Below are positions 1-5,849 of a DNA stretch of 15,425 nucleotides, piece by piece. The notes beneath the pieces are model-generated. The model ran no database searches, was not told the DNA's origin, and saw nothing but the letters and a program-made list of their open reading frames with translations. Source of the stretch: JBAYNS01 sp041678625 (lineage in GTDB: Bacteria; Patescibacteriota; Gracilibacteria; Peribacterales; Peribacteraceae). Within the stretch, counting starts at the first letter, position 1. The number at the start of each line of letters is the position of its first letter. Location of the stretch: assembly GCA_041678625.1 (NCBI GenBank), contig JBAYNS010000015.1:1-15425 (forward strand), written 5' to 3'. Made by a program: the position numbers and the translations under genes.

Positions 1-341
1 CCTGCTTCAACGGTTGGCCGGAGTGCGCCCGTTACTTCCACTTCTTCCCCTACGTAACCGTTTAAATCGACATCAGTGCTTTCCAGAAGAATAAAGCGCC
101 CGTCCGGCATCATGAGTCTGTGAGTACCTTGTTGGTAAATACTGATACCGGAAGCCTGTACCACACCCTGATACGTAACGTTCTTTGTTTCACGCTCAGT
201 GAGATCACTTTCTGATGATACGGAAGAAACGATGGAGGAAGATTCTTCATCGGCTACATCGGATGGCTGTCCGCTTGGTGGCTGAACGCAACCGGTAAGA
301 GTGAGGGCTGCCGCAAGGCACAGAAAAGGAGAAGGTTTCAT
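1..341 (-). CDS. Putative lipoprotein, N-terminal part (cut by window edge)
   Basis: Reading leftward from the ATG at 341-339, the frame stays open to position 1, giving about 113 residues with no stop, so the C-terminus lies outside the window. The first residues form a short signal peptide (MKPSPFLCLAAALTLTGC) ending in the lipobox LTGC, with Cys18 the predicted lipidated residue. Next comes a Ser/Glu-rich low-complexity linker (about residues 20-50), typical of surface lipoproteins, and then a more ordered part (about 55-113) rich in Val, Gly and Tyr, with GYVGEEVEVTGALRPTVEAG near the edge. That stretch suggests a small beta-barrel or OB-like fold, which is inference only. It is expected on the outer face of the cytoplasmic membrane. 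No Shine-Dalgarno site precedes the ATG; the leader is pyrimidine-rich. Function is unknown. Confidence 0.75.
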   Translation of the reverse strand, partial: MKPSPFLCLAAALTLTGCVQPPSGQPSDVADEESSSIVSSVSSESDLTERETKNVTYQGVVQASGISIYQQGTHRLMMPDGRFILLESTDVDLNGYVGEEVEVTGALRPTVEA

Positions 342-362
342 AGAGAGTGTGGAAGGGGAACC

Positions 363-411
363 AGTATAGCGCGTATCGCGCATATTCTTCATTTTTATGC
401 GCGATTGTCAA
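363..411 (-). promoter_or_regulatory. Candidate promoter and 10-bp inverted repeat upstream of the lipoprotein gene
   Basis: On the minus strand TATACT (368-363) is a good -10 hexamer 21 nt before the lipoprotein ATG; a perfect TTGACA also lies at 411-406. The two are too far apart to be one promoter, so which hexamers are used is unclear. Between them is a perfect inverted repeat, ATCGCGCATA (375-384) and TATGCGCGAT (396-405), with an 11-nt spacer, and GCGCGTATCGCGC (370-382) is a second small palindrome. The arrangement resembles a repressor operator, but no regulator is known. Confidence 0.4.
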
Positions 412-423
412 TCCGGTCTGTAC

Positions 424-453
424 AAAAAAAATGAGGGGTATTAAGCCCCTCAT
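424..453 (-). terminator. Rho-independent terminator of the DsbA-like gene
   Basis: An 8-bp perfect stem (431-438 ATGAGGGG with 446-453 CCCCTCAT) and 7-nt loop are followed, on the minus strand, by a run of eight T (431-424). It sits 36 bp past the stop of the DsbA-like gene and ends that transcript before the lipoprotein gene. Confidence 0.88.
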
Positions 454-488
454 TGTAGAGAATGCAATTGTATTTACTAAGGAACGTA

Positions 489-1205
489 TTATTTCAGCAT
501 TGCGTCAATAACGGGCACAAAGTTGTCATATGGCTGCGCTCCGGTAACCGCTTCGGCATCTTTCGTTTCATTGTTATATATGATGTTGCCCGGCGTTCCG
601 CGGACACCTGCGGTGCTGCCACTTTCAAACTGGTCTTTCACTTTCTGCTCAAACTTACCGCTCTCAACACAGTCATTGAAGGTTGCAACGTTCAAACCAA
701 GTTCCTGGGCATAAGCTTCGAGCTTTTCTGTTTCTACACCTCCATCAAAGAGCTTATCGTGGAACTGCCAAAAAGCATCGTTGCCACCCTGATCAGCCGC
801 GCATTCACTGGCTTCAGCAGCTTTTTGTGCATAGGGGTGAAAGCTCAACGGGAAGTGGCGGAATACCCAGTTGACGTCTCCCTCGTATGCATCAATGAGT
901 TTCTGCAGTGTTGGACCGTTGCGTTGGCAATACGGACATTGGTAATCGGAGTACTCAATAATGGAAATCGTCGCATCGGGATTACCACGTACATGATCTT
1001 CTTCAGAATCCACAGGGACCACATCACCAACAGGCGGTGGCGCGGTAGGTTCGGTGGGTGCGGCGGTCGGCTGGTCACCTGCTTGGGCAGGAAGACTCGG
1101 TAGCATTGCACCGTTTGACATTGCAATGCCGTATCCGACGATGACACCAACAAGGCCCATGCAAATGGCGAACCACGGATTATTTTTACTGGAAGTATCA
1201 GCCAT
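489..1205 (-). CDS. Membrane-anchored DsbA-like thiol:disulfide oxidoreductase
   Basis: This 238-residue protein has an N-terminal membrane anchor (about residues 11-30, WFAICMGLVGVIVGYGIAMS) and a Pro/Ala/Thr-rich linker (about 38-66). A DsbA-type thioredoxin domain follows from about residue 75. The active site is CPYC at 90-93 in the context EYSDYQCPYC, and the cis-proline loop is RGTPG with Pro205. FRHFPLSFHPYAQKAAEAS is the helical-insert signature of the DsbA/BdbD group (thioredoxin_4). Two further cysteines, C135 and C179, could form a structural disulfide. The domain should face the outside and oxidise, or possibly isomerise, cysteines of exported proteins. No VKOR or DsbB partner lies in the window. 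It is a single gene with its own promoter (1285-1312) and terminator (424-453). The leader lacks a Shine-Dalgarno site. The family assignment is firm; direction of the reaction and substrates are inferred. Confidence 0.93.
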   Translation of the reverse strand: MADTSSKNNPWFAICMGLVGVIVGYGIAMSNGAMLPSLPAQAGDQPTAAPTEPTAPPPVGDVVPVDSEEDHVRGNPDATISIIEYSDYQCPYCQRNGPTLQKLIDAYEGDVNWVFRHFPLSFHPYAQKAAEASECAADQGGNDAFWQFHDKLFDGGVETEKLEAYAQELGLNVATFNDCVESGKFEQKVKDQFESGSTAGVRGTPGNIIYNNETKDAEAVTGAQPYDNFVPVIDAMLK

Positions 1206-1284
1206 GAAGGAAAACGAGGAAGGAAGTAGGAAAAGGAGTGTTGCGCATCATACCACGGTTGATGCAGCAGAGCACAAGGGAAAT

Positions 1285-1312
1285 ATAATATACTATTAAC
1301 TAGTATTGTCAA
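1285..1312 (-). promoter_or_regulatory. Promoter of the DsbA-like gene with palindromic spacer
   Basis: Minus-strand TTGACA (1312-1307), 16-nt spacer, TATTAT (1290-1285). A start near 1278 would give a leader of about 70 nt. The spacer carries a perfect inverted repeat, ATACTA (1290-1295) and TAGTAT (1301-1306) with a 5-nt loop, placed where a repressor would block RNA polymerase. It lies directly downstream of the VanW gene stop, so read-through from VanW is also possible. Confidence 0.6.
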
Positions 1313-1337
1313 TACCTACACATCTATTGAGAATCGG

Positions 1338-2813
1338 CTATTCTAAGCCTAATGCGATGGTTTGGATCTCCAAAGGAGATGGAAACTCTGCCGACAGACT
1401 TCTGGGCATATTCAGATATCGGGATACGATCTGTTCACTGCGTGTCTGTCCGTTGGAATATCTCACATCCTGTAGCCATACGATTTCGTTGTACCACACA
1501 GCTCGACCGTTCACCTGGAGTTCATCCGGTGCAGAGGAAGCAAAGAACGGGCCAGCAAGTTCCACTGTTCTGCCATCGGGAATCCCGTAGATGTTTACAA
1601 CAGCATCCAGATCCTCGGTATCGTATGCCTGCAGAACAAGAATATCTGCCGTGTCATTCATGAATCGCAGATCCTGCGATCCCGGATAGACTGTGGCATC
1701 AATACCGACACCGTATTGCTTGTAGTACGTCACGTAGAGGCTGTGACTCTTGCGATCCACAACGGGGAATCCGCCATTCACGATGGCGCGGAACGTTGTT
1801 GTGGAAGCCTGGCAGATACCTCCGCCGGGGGATTCACGCAGCTCCGTTCCATTGTAGATGACCTTCGCCATGCTCCACCCCTTAGAGAGGGTGACGGGCG
1901 GATTCAGTGCGGCATTGAAAGAGAACATTGCCCCCTGTTCAATCAAAGCGTTATTCACGTGTTCGCGCAGCGCTTTGCGTACATTCTTCATGCGAGCCCA
2001 GGTTGATCCTTTAAAGTTCGAGCGACCGGAAGAGATCAGTTGCAGTGTGCGTTCCTGCCCATTGTGCATCAGAGTGATCTGGCCGTTGCGGTAGCTCATC
2101 GGTGCCACGATGGCTGCTGTACCTTCATTCAGCGAATCCTCCATTTCTTTTGCCAGTGTGGCGGTATCAATTTCATATCCCGGCATCGCAATGTCATCCA
2201 CAACAATGCGGGCCACCGATCCGGTCTGGCTCACGGCACGGGCGCGCACATCAACAGGCGGTGCAATATTCTCCTGCAGATAGTTGGCGAGGTCTGCTGT
2301 AATACGATCACTGCTTGTATGGAAGGAGGCCGTTCCGCTGGTGATAGTTGCCGCCACCCATGTTGGATATCGCTGGAGAGAAACATCCCACGTGCCGTAC
2401 TCCCCTCCATCCTGTGTTTGAAAAGTTACCGTCAGCGCACGTCGGAGTAACTGCTGTCGCTGTCGTATGGCATTTGCAAGAGCAGGAACACTCGGAGACG
2501 CTTCACCGTGGAGCCGCAGACGGTTCTTGAGCCGCTGGGCGATGCGATACTCCATGGTATCTGGGTACTGAATTCTTTCCTCCAGTGCTGCAAGGGCAAA
2601 GGCAGAGCCCAGCTGTGCGGCAAAGGGATTTCTTGCTATGGATCGCTGTTGAGGAGGCACCCCTTTCTGCTGCAAAAGATAGGCAGAAACGTTCTCCAAA
2701 TGGAGCGGGGGATATGCTTCCTTGATAATACCTTCGGGTGCGGTTGCCACGAGTGTCAGCACACCAAAGAGGAATGCGCAAAGGTGGGAAGGGTTTTTTG
2801 TGTGGGTATTCAT
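1338..2813 (-). CDS. Exported VanW-family protein
   Basis: This 491-residue protein begins with a hydrophobic signal sequence or anchor (about residues 11-26, LCAFLFGVLTLVATAP). Residues about 110-260 resemble the divergent region that often precedes VanW (similar to the putative peptidoglycan-binding YoaR type). The VanW domain spans about 263-400: SSGRSNFKGS, MFSFNAALNPPVTLSKGW, the hallmark GGGICQASTTT (330-340), the HSLYVTYYKQYG stretch and GIDATVYPGSQDLRFMNDT. The tail (about 415-470) has alternating strands like G5-type modules. VanW proteins accompany some glycopeptide-resistance clusters, but most, like this one, stand alone and are thought to act on or bind the cell wall; the biochemistry is unknown. 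The start is the ATG at 2813, just before the signal peptide, about 30 nt from a good -10 element. No Shine-Dalgarno site is present. Confidence 0.92.
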   Translation of the reverse strand: MNTHTKNPSHLCAFLFGVLTLVATAPEGIIKEAYPPLHLENVSAYLLQQKGVPPQQRSIARNPFAAQLGSAFALAALEERIQYPDTMEYRIAQRLKNRLRLHGEASPSVPALANAIRQRQQLLRRALTVTFQTQDGGEYGTWDVSLQRYPTWVAATITSGTASFHTSSDRITADLANYLQENIAPPVDVRARAVSQTGSVARIVVDDIAMPGYEIDTATLAKEMEDSLNEGTAAIVAPMSYRNGQITLMHNGQERTLQLISSGRSNFKGSTWARMKNVRKALREHVNNALIEQGAMFSFNAALNPPVTLSKGWSMAKVIYNGTELRESPGGGICQASTTTFRAIVNGGFPVVDRKSHSLYVTYYKQYGVGIDATVYPGSQDLRFMNDTADILVLQAYDTEDLDAVVNIYGIPDGRTVELAGPFFASSAPDELQVNGRAVWYNEIVWLQDVRYSNGQTRSEQIVSRYLNMPRSLSAEFPSPLEIQTIALGLE

Positions 2814-2842
2814 GGGTAGTTGATGTTTTGAATATTGATGTT

Positions 2843-2870
2843 ATTATACTATAAATTGACAAAATTACAA
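2843..2870 (-). promoter_or_regulatory. Promoter of the VanW gene
   Basis: On the minus strand TTGTAA (2870-2865), a 16-nt spacer and a perfect TATAAT (2848-2843) lie in an AT-rich stretch 29 nt before the VanW start codon. Confidence 0.6.
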
Positions 2871-2904
2871 TAGTAATTTGTGATTAATAATTCGTGTATG
2901 GAGT

Positions 2905-2926
2905 CTCTCCACGGGAGTGTTGAGAG
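2905..2926. repeat. Small hairpin in the VanW/tRNA-Ala intergenic region
   Basis: CTCTC-CAC (2905-2912) pairs with GTG-TT-GAGAG (2917-2926), leaving a GGGA loop and a two-base bulge. On the minus strand there is no T-run after it, so it is not a standard terminator. It contains CAACACTCC on the minus strand (2922-2914), a 9-mer also present in the leaders of the DsbA-like and gap genes. Confidence 0.45.
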
Positions 2927-3013
2927 GGGGCAGTTCGACTCCTCATTTTGCTTGTCACTCACTGTCATTCGATTCGGCGAAGCGATACGTCAACTTCCGT
3001 TCACGATTGTATA

Positions 3014-3103
3014 GCCATCCTTCGCTTTTGCTTGGCTTGCCAACCGTAGCTGTAGCGACCCTATGGTCAAAGAAATAATCACCAGCAAAAGGCTACGGAT
3101 GGC
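3014..3103. repeat. Nested palindromic repeat on the 3' side of tRNA-Ala
   Basis: GCCATCCTTCGCTTTTGCT (3014-3032) is an imperfect inverted copy of 3084-3103 (which reads AGCAAAAGGCTACGGATGGC). The two can pair over about 19 bp, with one small internal mismatch zone, and enclose about 50 bp. Inside lies a smaller palindrome, TTGGCTTGCCAA. The 250 bp between the VanW promoter and tRNA-Ala contain no credible gene. This fits a dispersed palindromic element, but copy number cannot be judged from one window. Confidence 0.6.
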
Positions 3104-3124
3104 AACCTCCGCTGCGCGGAGGTT
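3104..3124 (-). terminator. Strong hairpin abutting the 3' end of tRNA-Ala
   Basis: AACCTCCGC (3104-3112) and GCGGAGGTT (3116-3124) form a perfect 9-bp stem with a TGC loop. Its first base pair overlaps the last base of the tRNA CCA. No T-run follows directly; the nearest is CCTTTTGC about 13 nt further. It may act as a weak terminator, a 3'-processing signal, or simply be part of the adjoining palindromic repeat. Confidence 0.45.
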
Positions 3125-3200
3125 GGTGGAGCTGGGGGGAATCGAACCCCCGACCTTCTGATTGCGAACCAGACGCTCTAGCCAACTGAGCTACAGCCCC
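3124..3200 (-). tRNA. tRNA-Ala (anticodon CGC)
   Basis: Minus-strand cloverleaf of 77 nt. The acceptor GGGGCTG pairs with CAGCTCC, including the G3:U70 wobble that identifies alanine tRNAs. The D-arm is GCTC...GAGC. The anticodon stem TCTGG/TCAGA encloses loop TTCGCAA with anticodon CGC (reads GCG). The T-arm is GGGGG TTCGATT CCCCC. Discriminator is A and CCA is encoded at 3126-3124. Confidence 0.97.
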
Positions 3201-3349
3201 AAAAGAAATATATTATGGAGAGAAAGAACGACCACACAGAGTGTGAAACCCTACGGGGAAGTATCCTACATATTCTCTCCGTAATACTAAATACGAATCA
3301 TATGGTTTCTTCGGAGAATAACCTTTGGTATATTCATGTCAACCAACGT
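3201..3349. promoter_or_regulatory. Divergent tRNA promoter region with inverted repeat
   Basis: This 149-bp gap separates the two divergent tRNA genes and has no credible ORF. Candidate -10 elements are TATATT (3329-3334) for tRNA-Phe and minus-strand TAATAT (3215-3210) for tRNA-Ala; neither has a convincing -35. An inverted repeat, ATTATGGAGAGAA (3212-3224) against TTCTCTCCGTAAT (3273-3285), matches at 12 of 13 positions, and a shorter related motif, TCGGAGAATAA, starts at 3311. Confidence 0.35.
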
Positions 3350-3425
3350 GGCCCGGTAGCTCAGTTGGTAGAGCACTCGCCTGAAGAGCGAGGTGTCGCC
3401 AGTTCGATCCTGGCCTGGGCCACCA
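3350..3425 (+). tRNA. tRNA-Phe (anticodon GAA)
   Basis: Plus-strand cloverleaf of 76 nt. The acceptor GGCCCGG pairs with CTGGGCC. The D-arm is GCTC AGTTGGTA GAGC. The anticodon stem CTCGC/GCGAG encloses loop CTGAAGA, so the anticodon is GAA (reads TTC/TTT). The T-arm is GCCAG TTCGATC CTGGC, discriminator A, and CCA is encoded at 3423-3425. Confidence 0.97.
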
Positions 3426-3426
3426 T

Positions 3427-3522
3427 TCGACTCGTCGCTTCGCTCCTCGCTCATGGCGAGCCAGTTCGATCCTAGGCACGGTGAAGTCCGAAGGACGAAA
3501 ACGGCCTGGCCTGGGCCACCAT
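3427..3522 (+). repeat. Broken second copy of the tRNA-Phe 3' end, with hairpins
   Basis: Two segments of tRNA-Phe recur just after the gene. GCCAGTTCGATCCT (3398-3411) reappears at 3460-3473, and CTGGCCTGGGCCACCAT (3410-3426) reappears at 3506-3522. In the gene these segments overlap by two bases; in the copy they are parted by 32 nt containing a GTCC-gaa-GGAC mini-hairpin. A further stem, CTCGC/GCGAG (3446-3450 with 3456-3460), precedes the copy. It lacks D and anticodon arms, so it is not a second tRNA. It looks like a tRNA-derived repeat, either a relic of integration at the tRNA 3' end or a duplication that has since been interrupted. Confidence 0.75.
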
Positions 3523-3568
3523 CTATTCTGAACAAAGAAGAACACACAAGCGAATTGTTTTATTCTTG

Positions 3569-4348
3569 CTATTCTTTTTTTGATATTTTCCTGGCATCTG
3601 CTTGATGAACTGGAAAAATATTCATTTGTGCAATGTTTACGTGACTTGGACGCGAGAGAGCAAAATACACACATTCAGCAATATCATTTGCCGTGAGGGG
3701 TGTAAACCCTGCGTACACTTTGCTTGCAGCATCTTTTGAGCCCAAACGTACAATGCTGAATTCTGTTTCTACTGCACCTGGATCAAGGCTGGTAATACGA
3801 ATCGGGTGCTCAGAAATTTCTTGTCGCAACGATTCTATCATGGCTCTCTGGGCATGTTTACTGGCACAATACACACTTCCTCCTTCGTAGGATTGGTGAC
3901 CTGCTACAGATCCCATAAACACAAGATGTCCTGATTGACGTTCAATCATATGAGGTAACACGAGCTTTGTGCATTCAAATGAAGCAAACACATTCGTCTC
4001 AAACATTATCCTGAGATTCTCAGTCTTTGTTTCTTTGTAATGATCGATTCCCAGTGCCAGTCCCGCATTATTAAAAAGCACATCAATTTTATTAAAAGTT
4101 CTTAAGGTCTCATTAAAAAACTTCTCGCGTTGTCCTTTATCGGTCACATCTACAACTTGAGAAAAAACCTGGACGCCTTCCTTTCTGCAGGTTTCTGCTA
4201 CTTCATTAAGTTTTTCTTCTCTACGAGCACAGAGTGCCATATTGTATCCTTTTTGGGATAATAGTTTTGCTGTTGCAGCTCCTATACCGGAACTTGCGCC
4301 TGTGATTATAACTGTGTGCGGCATATCAGAGATTGTACCTTTTTTCAT
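3569..4348 (-). CDS. Short-chain dehydrogenase/reductase (SDR)
   Basis: This 259-residue classical SDR has the complete motif set: the cofactor loop TGASSGIG (16-23), an ARR after the second strand (41-43) that suggests NADP(H), the NNAG motif (93-96), catalytic Ser147 (MGSVAG), and the YxxxK pair Tyr160/Lys164 (VYCASKHA). DPGAVETEF (189-197) is the usual loop after strand six. It resembles the YdfG-like group that reduces hydroxy acids or small carbonyls, but the substrate cannot be read from sequence. Its ATG overlaps the TGA of the upstream radical SAM gene (ATGA at 4348-4345), so the two are translationally coupled. An internal Met9 (MPHTVIITG) is a possible alternative start. The region is AT-richer than its housekeeping neighbours. 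No terminator was found between its stop and the tRNA-Phe repeat. Confidence 0.93.
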   Translation of the reverse strand: MKKGTISDMPHTVIITGASSGIGAATAKLLSQKGYNMALCARREEKLNEVAETCRKEGVQVFSQVVDVTDKGQREKFFNETLRTFNKIDVLFNNAGLALGIDHYKETKTENLRIMFETNVFASFECTKLVLPHMIERQSGHLVFMGSVAGHQSYEGGSVYCASKHAQRAMIESLRQEISEHPIRITSLDPGAVETEFSIVRLGSKDAASKVYAGFTPLTANDIAECVYFALSRPSHVNIAQMNIFPVHQADARKISKKE

Positions 4349-5553
4349 AAGTTTTTAATAATGCAGTCTGGATATCCTTCATAGGGATCTCTTCTTCCGG
4401 CCTCTACAGCATTACGACAACCCCCACTGCACCCTCTGTCAAACTTATCACAGCCATTACAAACTCCTTTGACAGTATCTTTGGAAAGATTTCTTCTTGC
4501 TTGAATAACTGGATTACACAAAATTTTCTCGTAATCTATTTCTTCATCTCCTGCAGTATTGGTAATAACAATATTTGATGCAGCACAAGGTAAAATATCT
4601 TCATTTGGATCAACACCAATCGCTGTATAATTTAATGAGCAGCCATGTGATATATGGGGAACCATAGGTTCCCACTCGGGAAATCCCATGTTTTTATCTA
4701 TAGCTTGGATAGCCTGAACAAGAGATTTCAACTCAGTATCACTTGGCAAGTTTCTTTTAGAACTTTCCTGTCCGGAAAAATCACAAAACATTTCTAAATT
4801 TGGCGTTATGTGATTATCTCGGCAAAACTGCCAAAACCCGATGGCATATTCTATATTTTCTCCTCTGAGTAAGTTTTCTAAAGCAAATAAATTATGATCT
4901 TGGAGACCTTCGTCTAAGATCATTTTTATCTTTTGTAACATCGTTTGTGCAACGCTTTCCGTTCGTCCTATCATCGCAGCCTGCATACAAAGTTCATCTT
5001 CTGAGGGGGCGTGTATCGTGCCAATATTGAGTTTTCCAACAACTTTAACCTTATTTCTGATGAAAAATTGTATATCGGCTGGTTGAAGATTAAGCATGTT
5101 CGAAAAAAGCATAAGATCGTCTATCCCTTGATCTTTCGCATGGCACAAAAAATCTTTCCATTGTGGATGCATCGTAGGCTCTCCTCCTAAAAGCCAAATA
5201 CTTCTTAAACCTCTTCTCATTCCCATCTCAATGTATTTTTGGTATCTCTCGAATGGCAATCTTTGCTCATGTTGCTTTCCTGTATCATCCATTTTATAAC
5301 ATCCTGGACATCTCAATTGGCAAGTATTTGTAATATTGAACTCAATAAGCCTTAAAAGTTTCTCTTCTTGAATTCTTTTAATTTCTTCTTTTGAGAGTGT
5401 CTCTCTTAGCTCCACATCTTGATGCTCTTTTTGCCCTTCTCCTGTGGAGACAAAAAAATGATCATCAGATTTTTCTTCACATTCCAAGCCTACAAGTGAC
5501 AGATTTTTGATGAACATTCGATAGAGATATGAGTGCCCCGAGAGCATCACCAT
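4345..5553 (-). CDS. Radical SAM/SPASM-domain enzyme
   Basis: About 402 residues from the chosen ATG. The radical SAM core begins near residue 68 (LRLIEFNITNTC) and holds the CxxxCxxC cluster ligands C78, C82 and C85, followed by the SAM-binding GGEPT (123-127). The C-terminal SPASM region has the expected cysteine set: C305 and C323 flanking GVDPNEDILP, then CNGC (365-368), C375, C379 (CSGGC) and C397. It should therefore carry one catalytic and probably two auxiliary 4Fe-4S clusters. Such enzymes modify ribosomal peptides, mature sulfatases or build peptide-derived cofactors; no precursor peptide, sulfatase or PqqD-like partner is visible here. The start at 5553 was chosen because GGATGAGG lies 5 nt upstream, the only clear Shine-Dalgarno site in the window. 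A TTG at 5613 would add 20 residues. Base composition is visibly AT-rich, suggesting horizontal acquisition with the coupled SDR. Confidence 0.93.
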   Translation of the reverse strand: MVMLSGHSYLYRMFIKNLSLVGLECEEKSDDHFFVSTGEGQKEHQDVELRETLSKEEIKRIQEEKLLRLIEFNITNTCQLRCPGCYKMDDTGKQHEQRLPFERYQKYIEMGMRRGLRSIWLLGGEPTMHPQWKDFLCHAKDQGIDDLMLFSNMLNLQPADIQFFIRNKVKVVGKLNIGTIHAPSEDELCMQAAMIGRTESVAQTMLQKIKMILDEGLQDHNLFALENLLRGENIEYAIGFWQFCRDNHITPNLEMFCDFSGQESSKRNLPSDTELKSLVQAIQAIDKNMGFPEWEPMVPHISHGCSLNYTAIGVDPNEDILPCAASNIVITNTAGDEEIDYEKILCNPVIQARRNLSKDTVKGVCNGCDKFDRGCSGGCRNAVEAGRRDPYEGYPDCIIKNL

Positions 5554-5644
5554 TAAAACCTCATCCTGTACTTTGCCAAAAGCCCCTTGCTCAAAACCAT
5601 TTTTGCAAATCAAGATTTTTTAGCTTAATGAAGCCTAAAAATCC

Positions 5645-5664
5645 GTTCCAAACTAATTTGGAAC
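5645..5664. promoter_or_regulatory. Perfect hairpin upstream of the radical SAM gene
   Basis: GTTCCAAA (5645-5652), a 4-nt CTAA loop and TTTGGAAC (5657-5664) form a perfect 8-bp stem. It lies about 90 nt before the radical SAM start codon, downstream of a candidate promoter, so it would be in that mRNA's leader. On the minus strand it is followed by GGATTTTTAGG, a weak T-run, so it could be an attenuator, the helicase terminator or a protein-binding site. Confidence 0.4.
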
Positions 5665-5696
5665 AACTGCCCATCTTTGCTCGTCTTATCTTCTTA

Positions 5697-5726
5697 TATA
5701 TATCGGTAACACATAAACGTTCACAA
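5697..5726 (-). promoter_or_regulatory. Candidate promoter of the radical SAM-SDR operon
   Basis: Minus-strand TTGTGA (5726-5721), 18-nt spacer, TATATA (5702-5697). It lies in the AT-rich gap of about 300 bp (5554-5849) between the helicase and the radical SAM gene. I see no credible gene in that gap; the open frame on plus at 5529-5909 has no family features. Confidence 0.35.
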
Positions 5727-5816
5727 TGCGTAAATTCTTTGTTTCTTTCGTGTATCTATAATATACAAAAAATAACCTTAGAAAAATATATAACTGCATG
5801 GTGCGTTTCTGCATCT

Positions 5817-5835
5817 GATTCGAATTTTTCGAATC
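5817..5835. repeat. Palindrome just downstream of the helicase stop
   Basis: GATTCGAA (5817-5824) and TTCGAATC (5828-5835) form a perfect 8-bp stem with a TTT loop, 15 bp past the helicase stop. No T-run follows on the minus strand, so a standard terminator is unlikely. The TTCGAA core recalls the AATTCGAA-type palindromes at 13671-13720. Confidence 0.45.
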
Positions 5836-5849
5836 CCTTTACCACAAAC

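Noticed and set aside
462..1103. 213-residue plus-strand open frame
   Set aside because: Antisense to the DsbA-like gene, which has signature motifs, a promoter and a terminator.
1338..2813. Glycopeptide-resistance cluster suggested by VanW
   Set aside because: No VanA/B ligase, VanH, VanX or VanRS homologue is nearby; stand-alone VanW proteins are common.
2880..3124. CRISPR array in the repeat-rich tRNA-Ala flank
   Set aside because: The repeats are inverted pairs, not regularly spaced direct repeats, and no cas gene is present.
3460..3522. A possible second tRNA-Phe
   Set aside because: Only the T-arm and acceptor 3' strand are repeated, and they are split by 32 nt; D and anticodon arms are missing.
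3287..3674. Open frames on the minus strand across tRNA-Phe (86 and 111 residues)
   Set aside because: They are antisense translations of the tRNA and its duplicated 3' end, and recall the commonly mis-annotated peptides produced by such frames; no coding signal.
5554..5613. 20-residue N-terminal extension of the radical SAM protein from a TTG codon
   Set aside because: A good Shine-Dalgarno site precedes the ATG at 5553 and the TTG has none.
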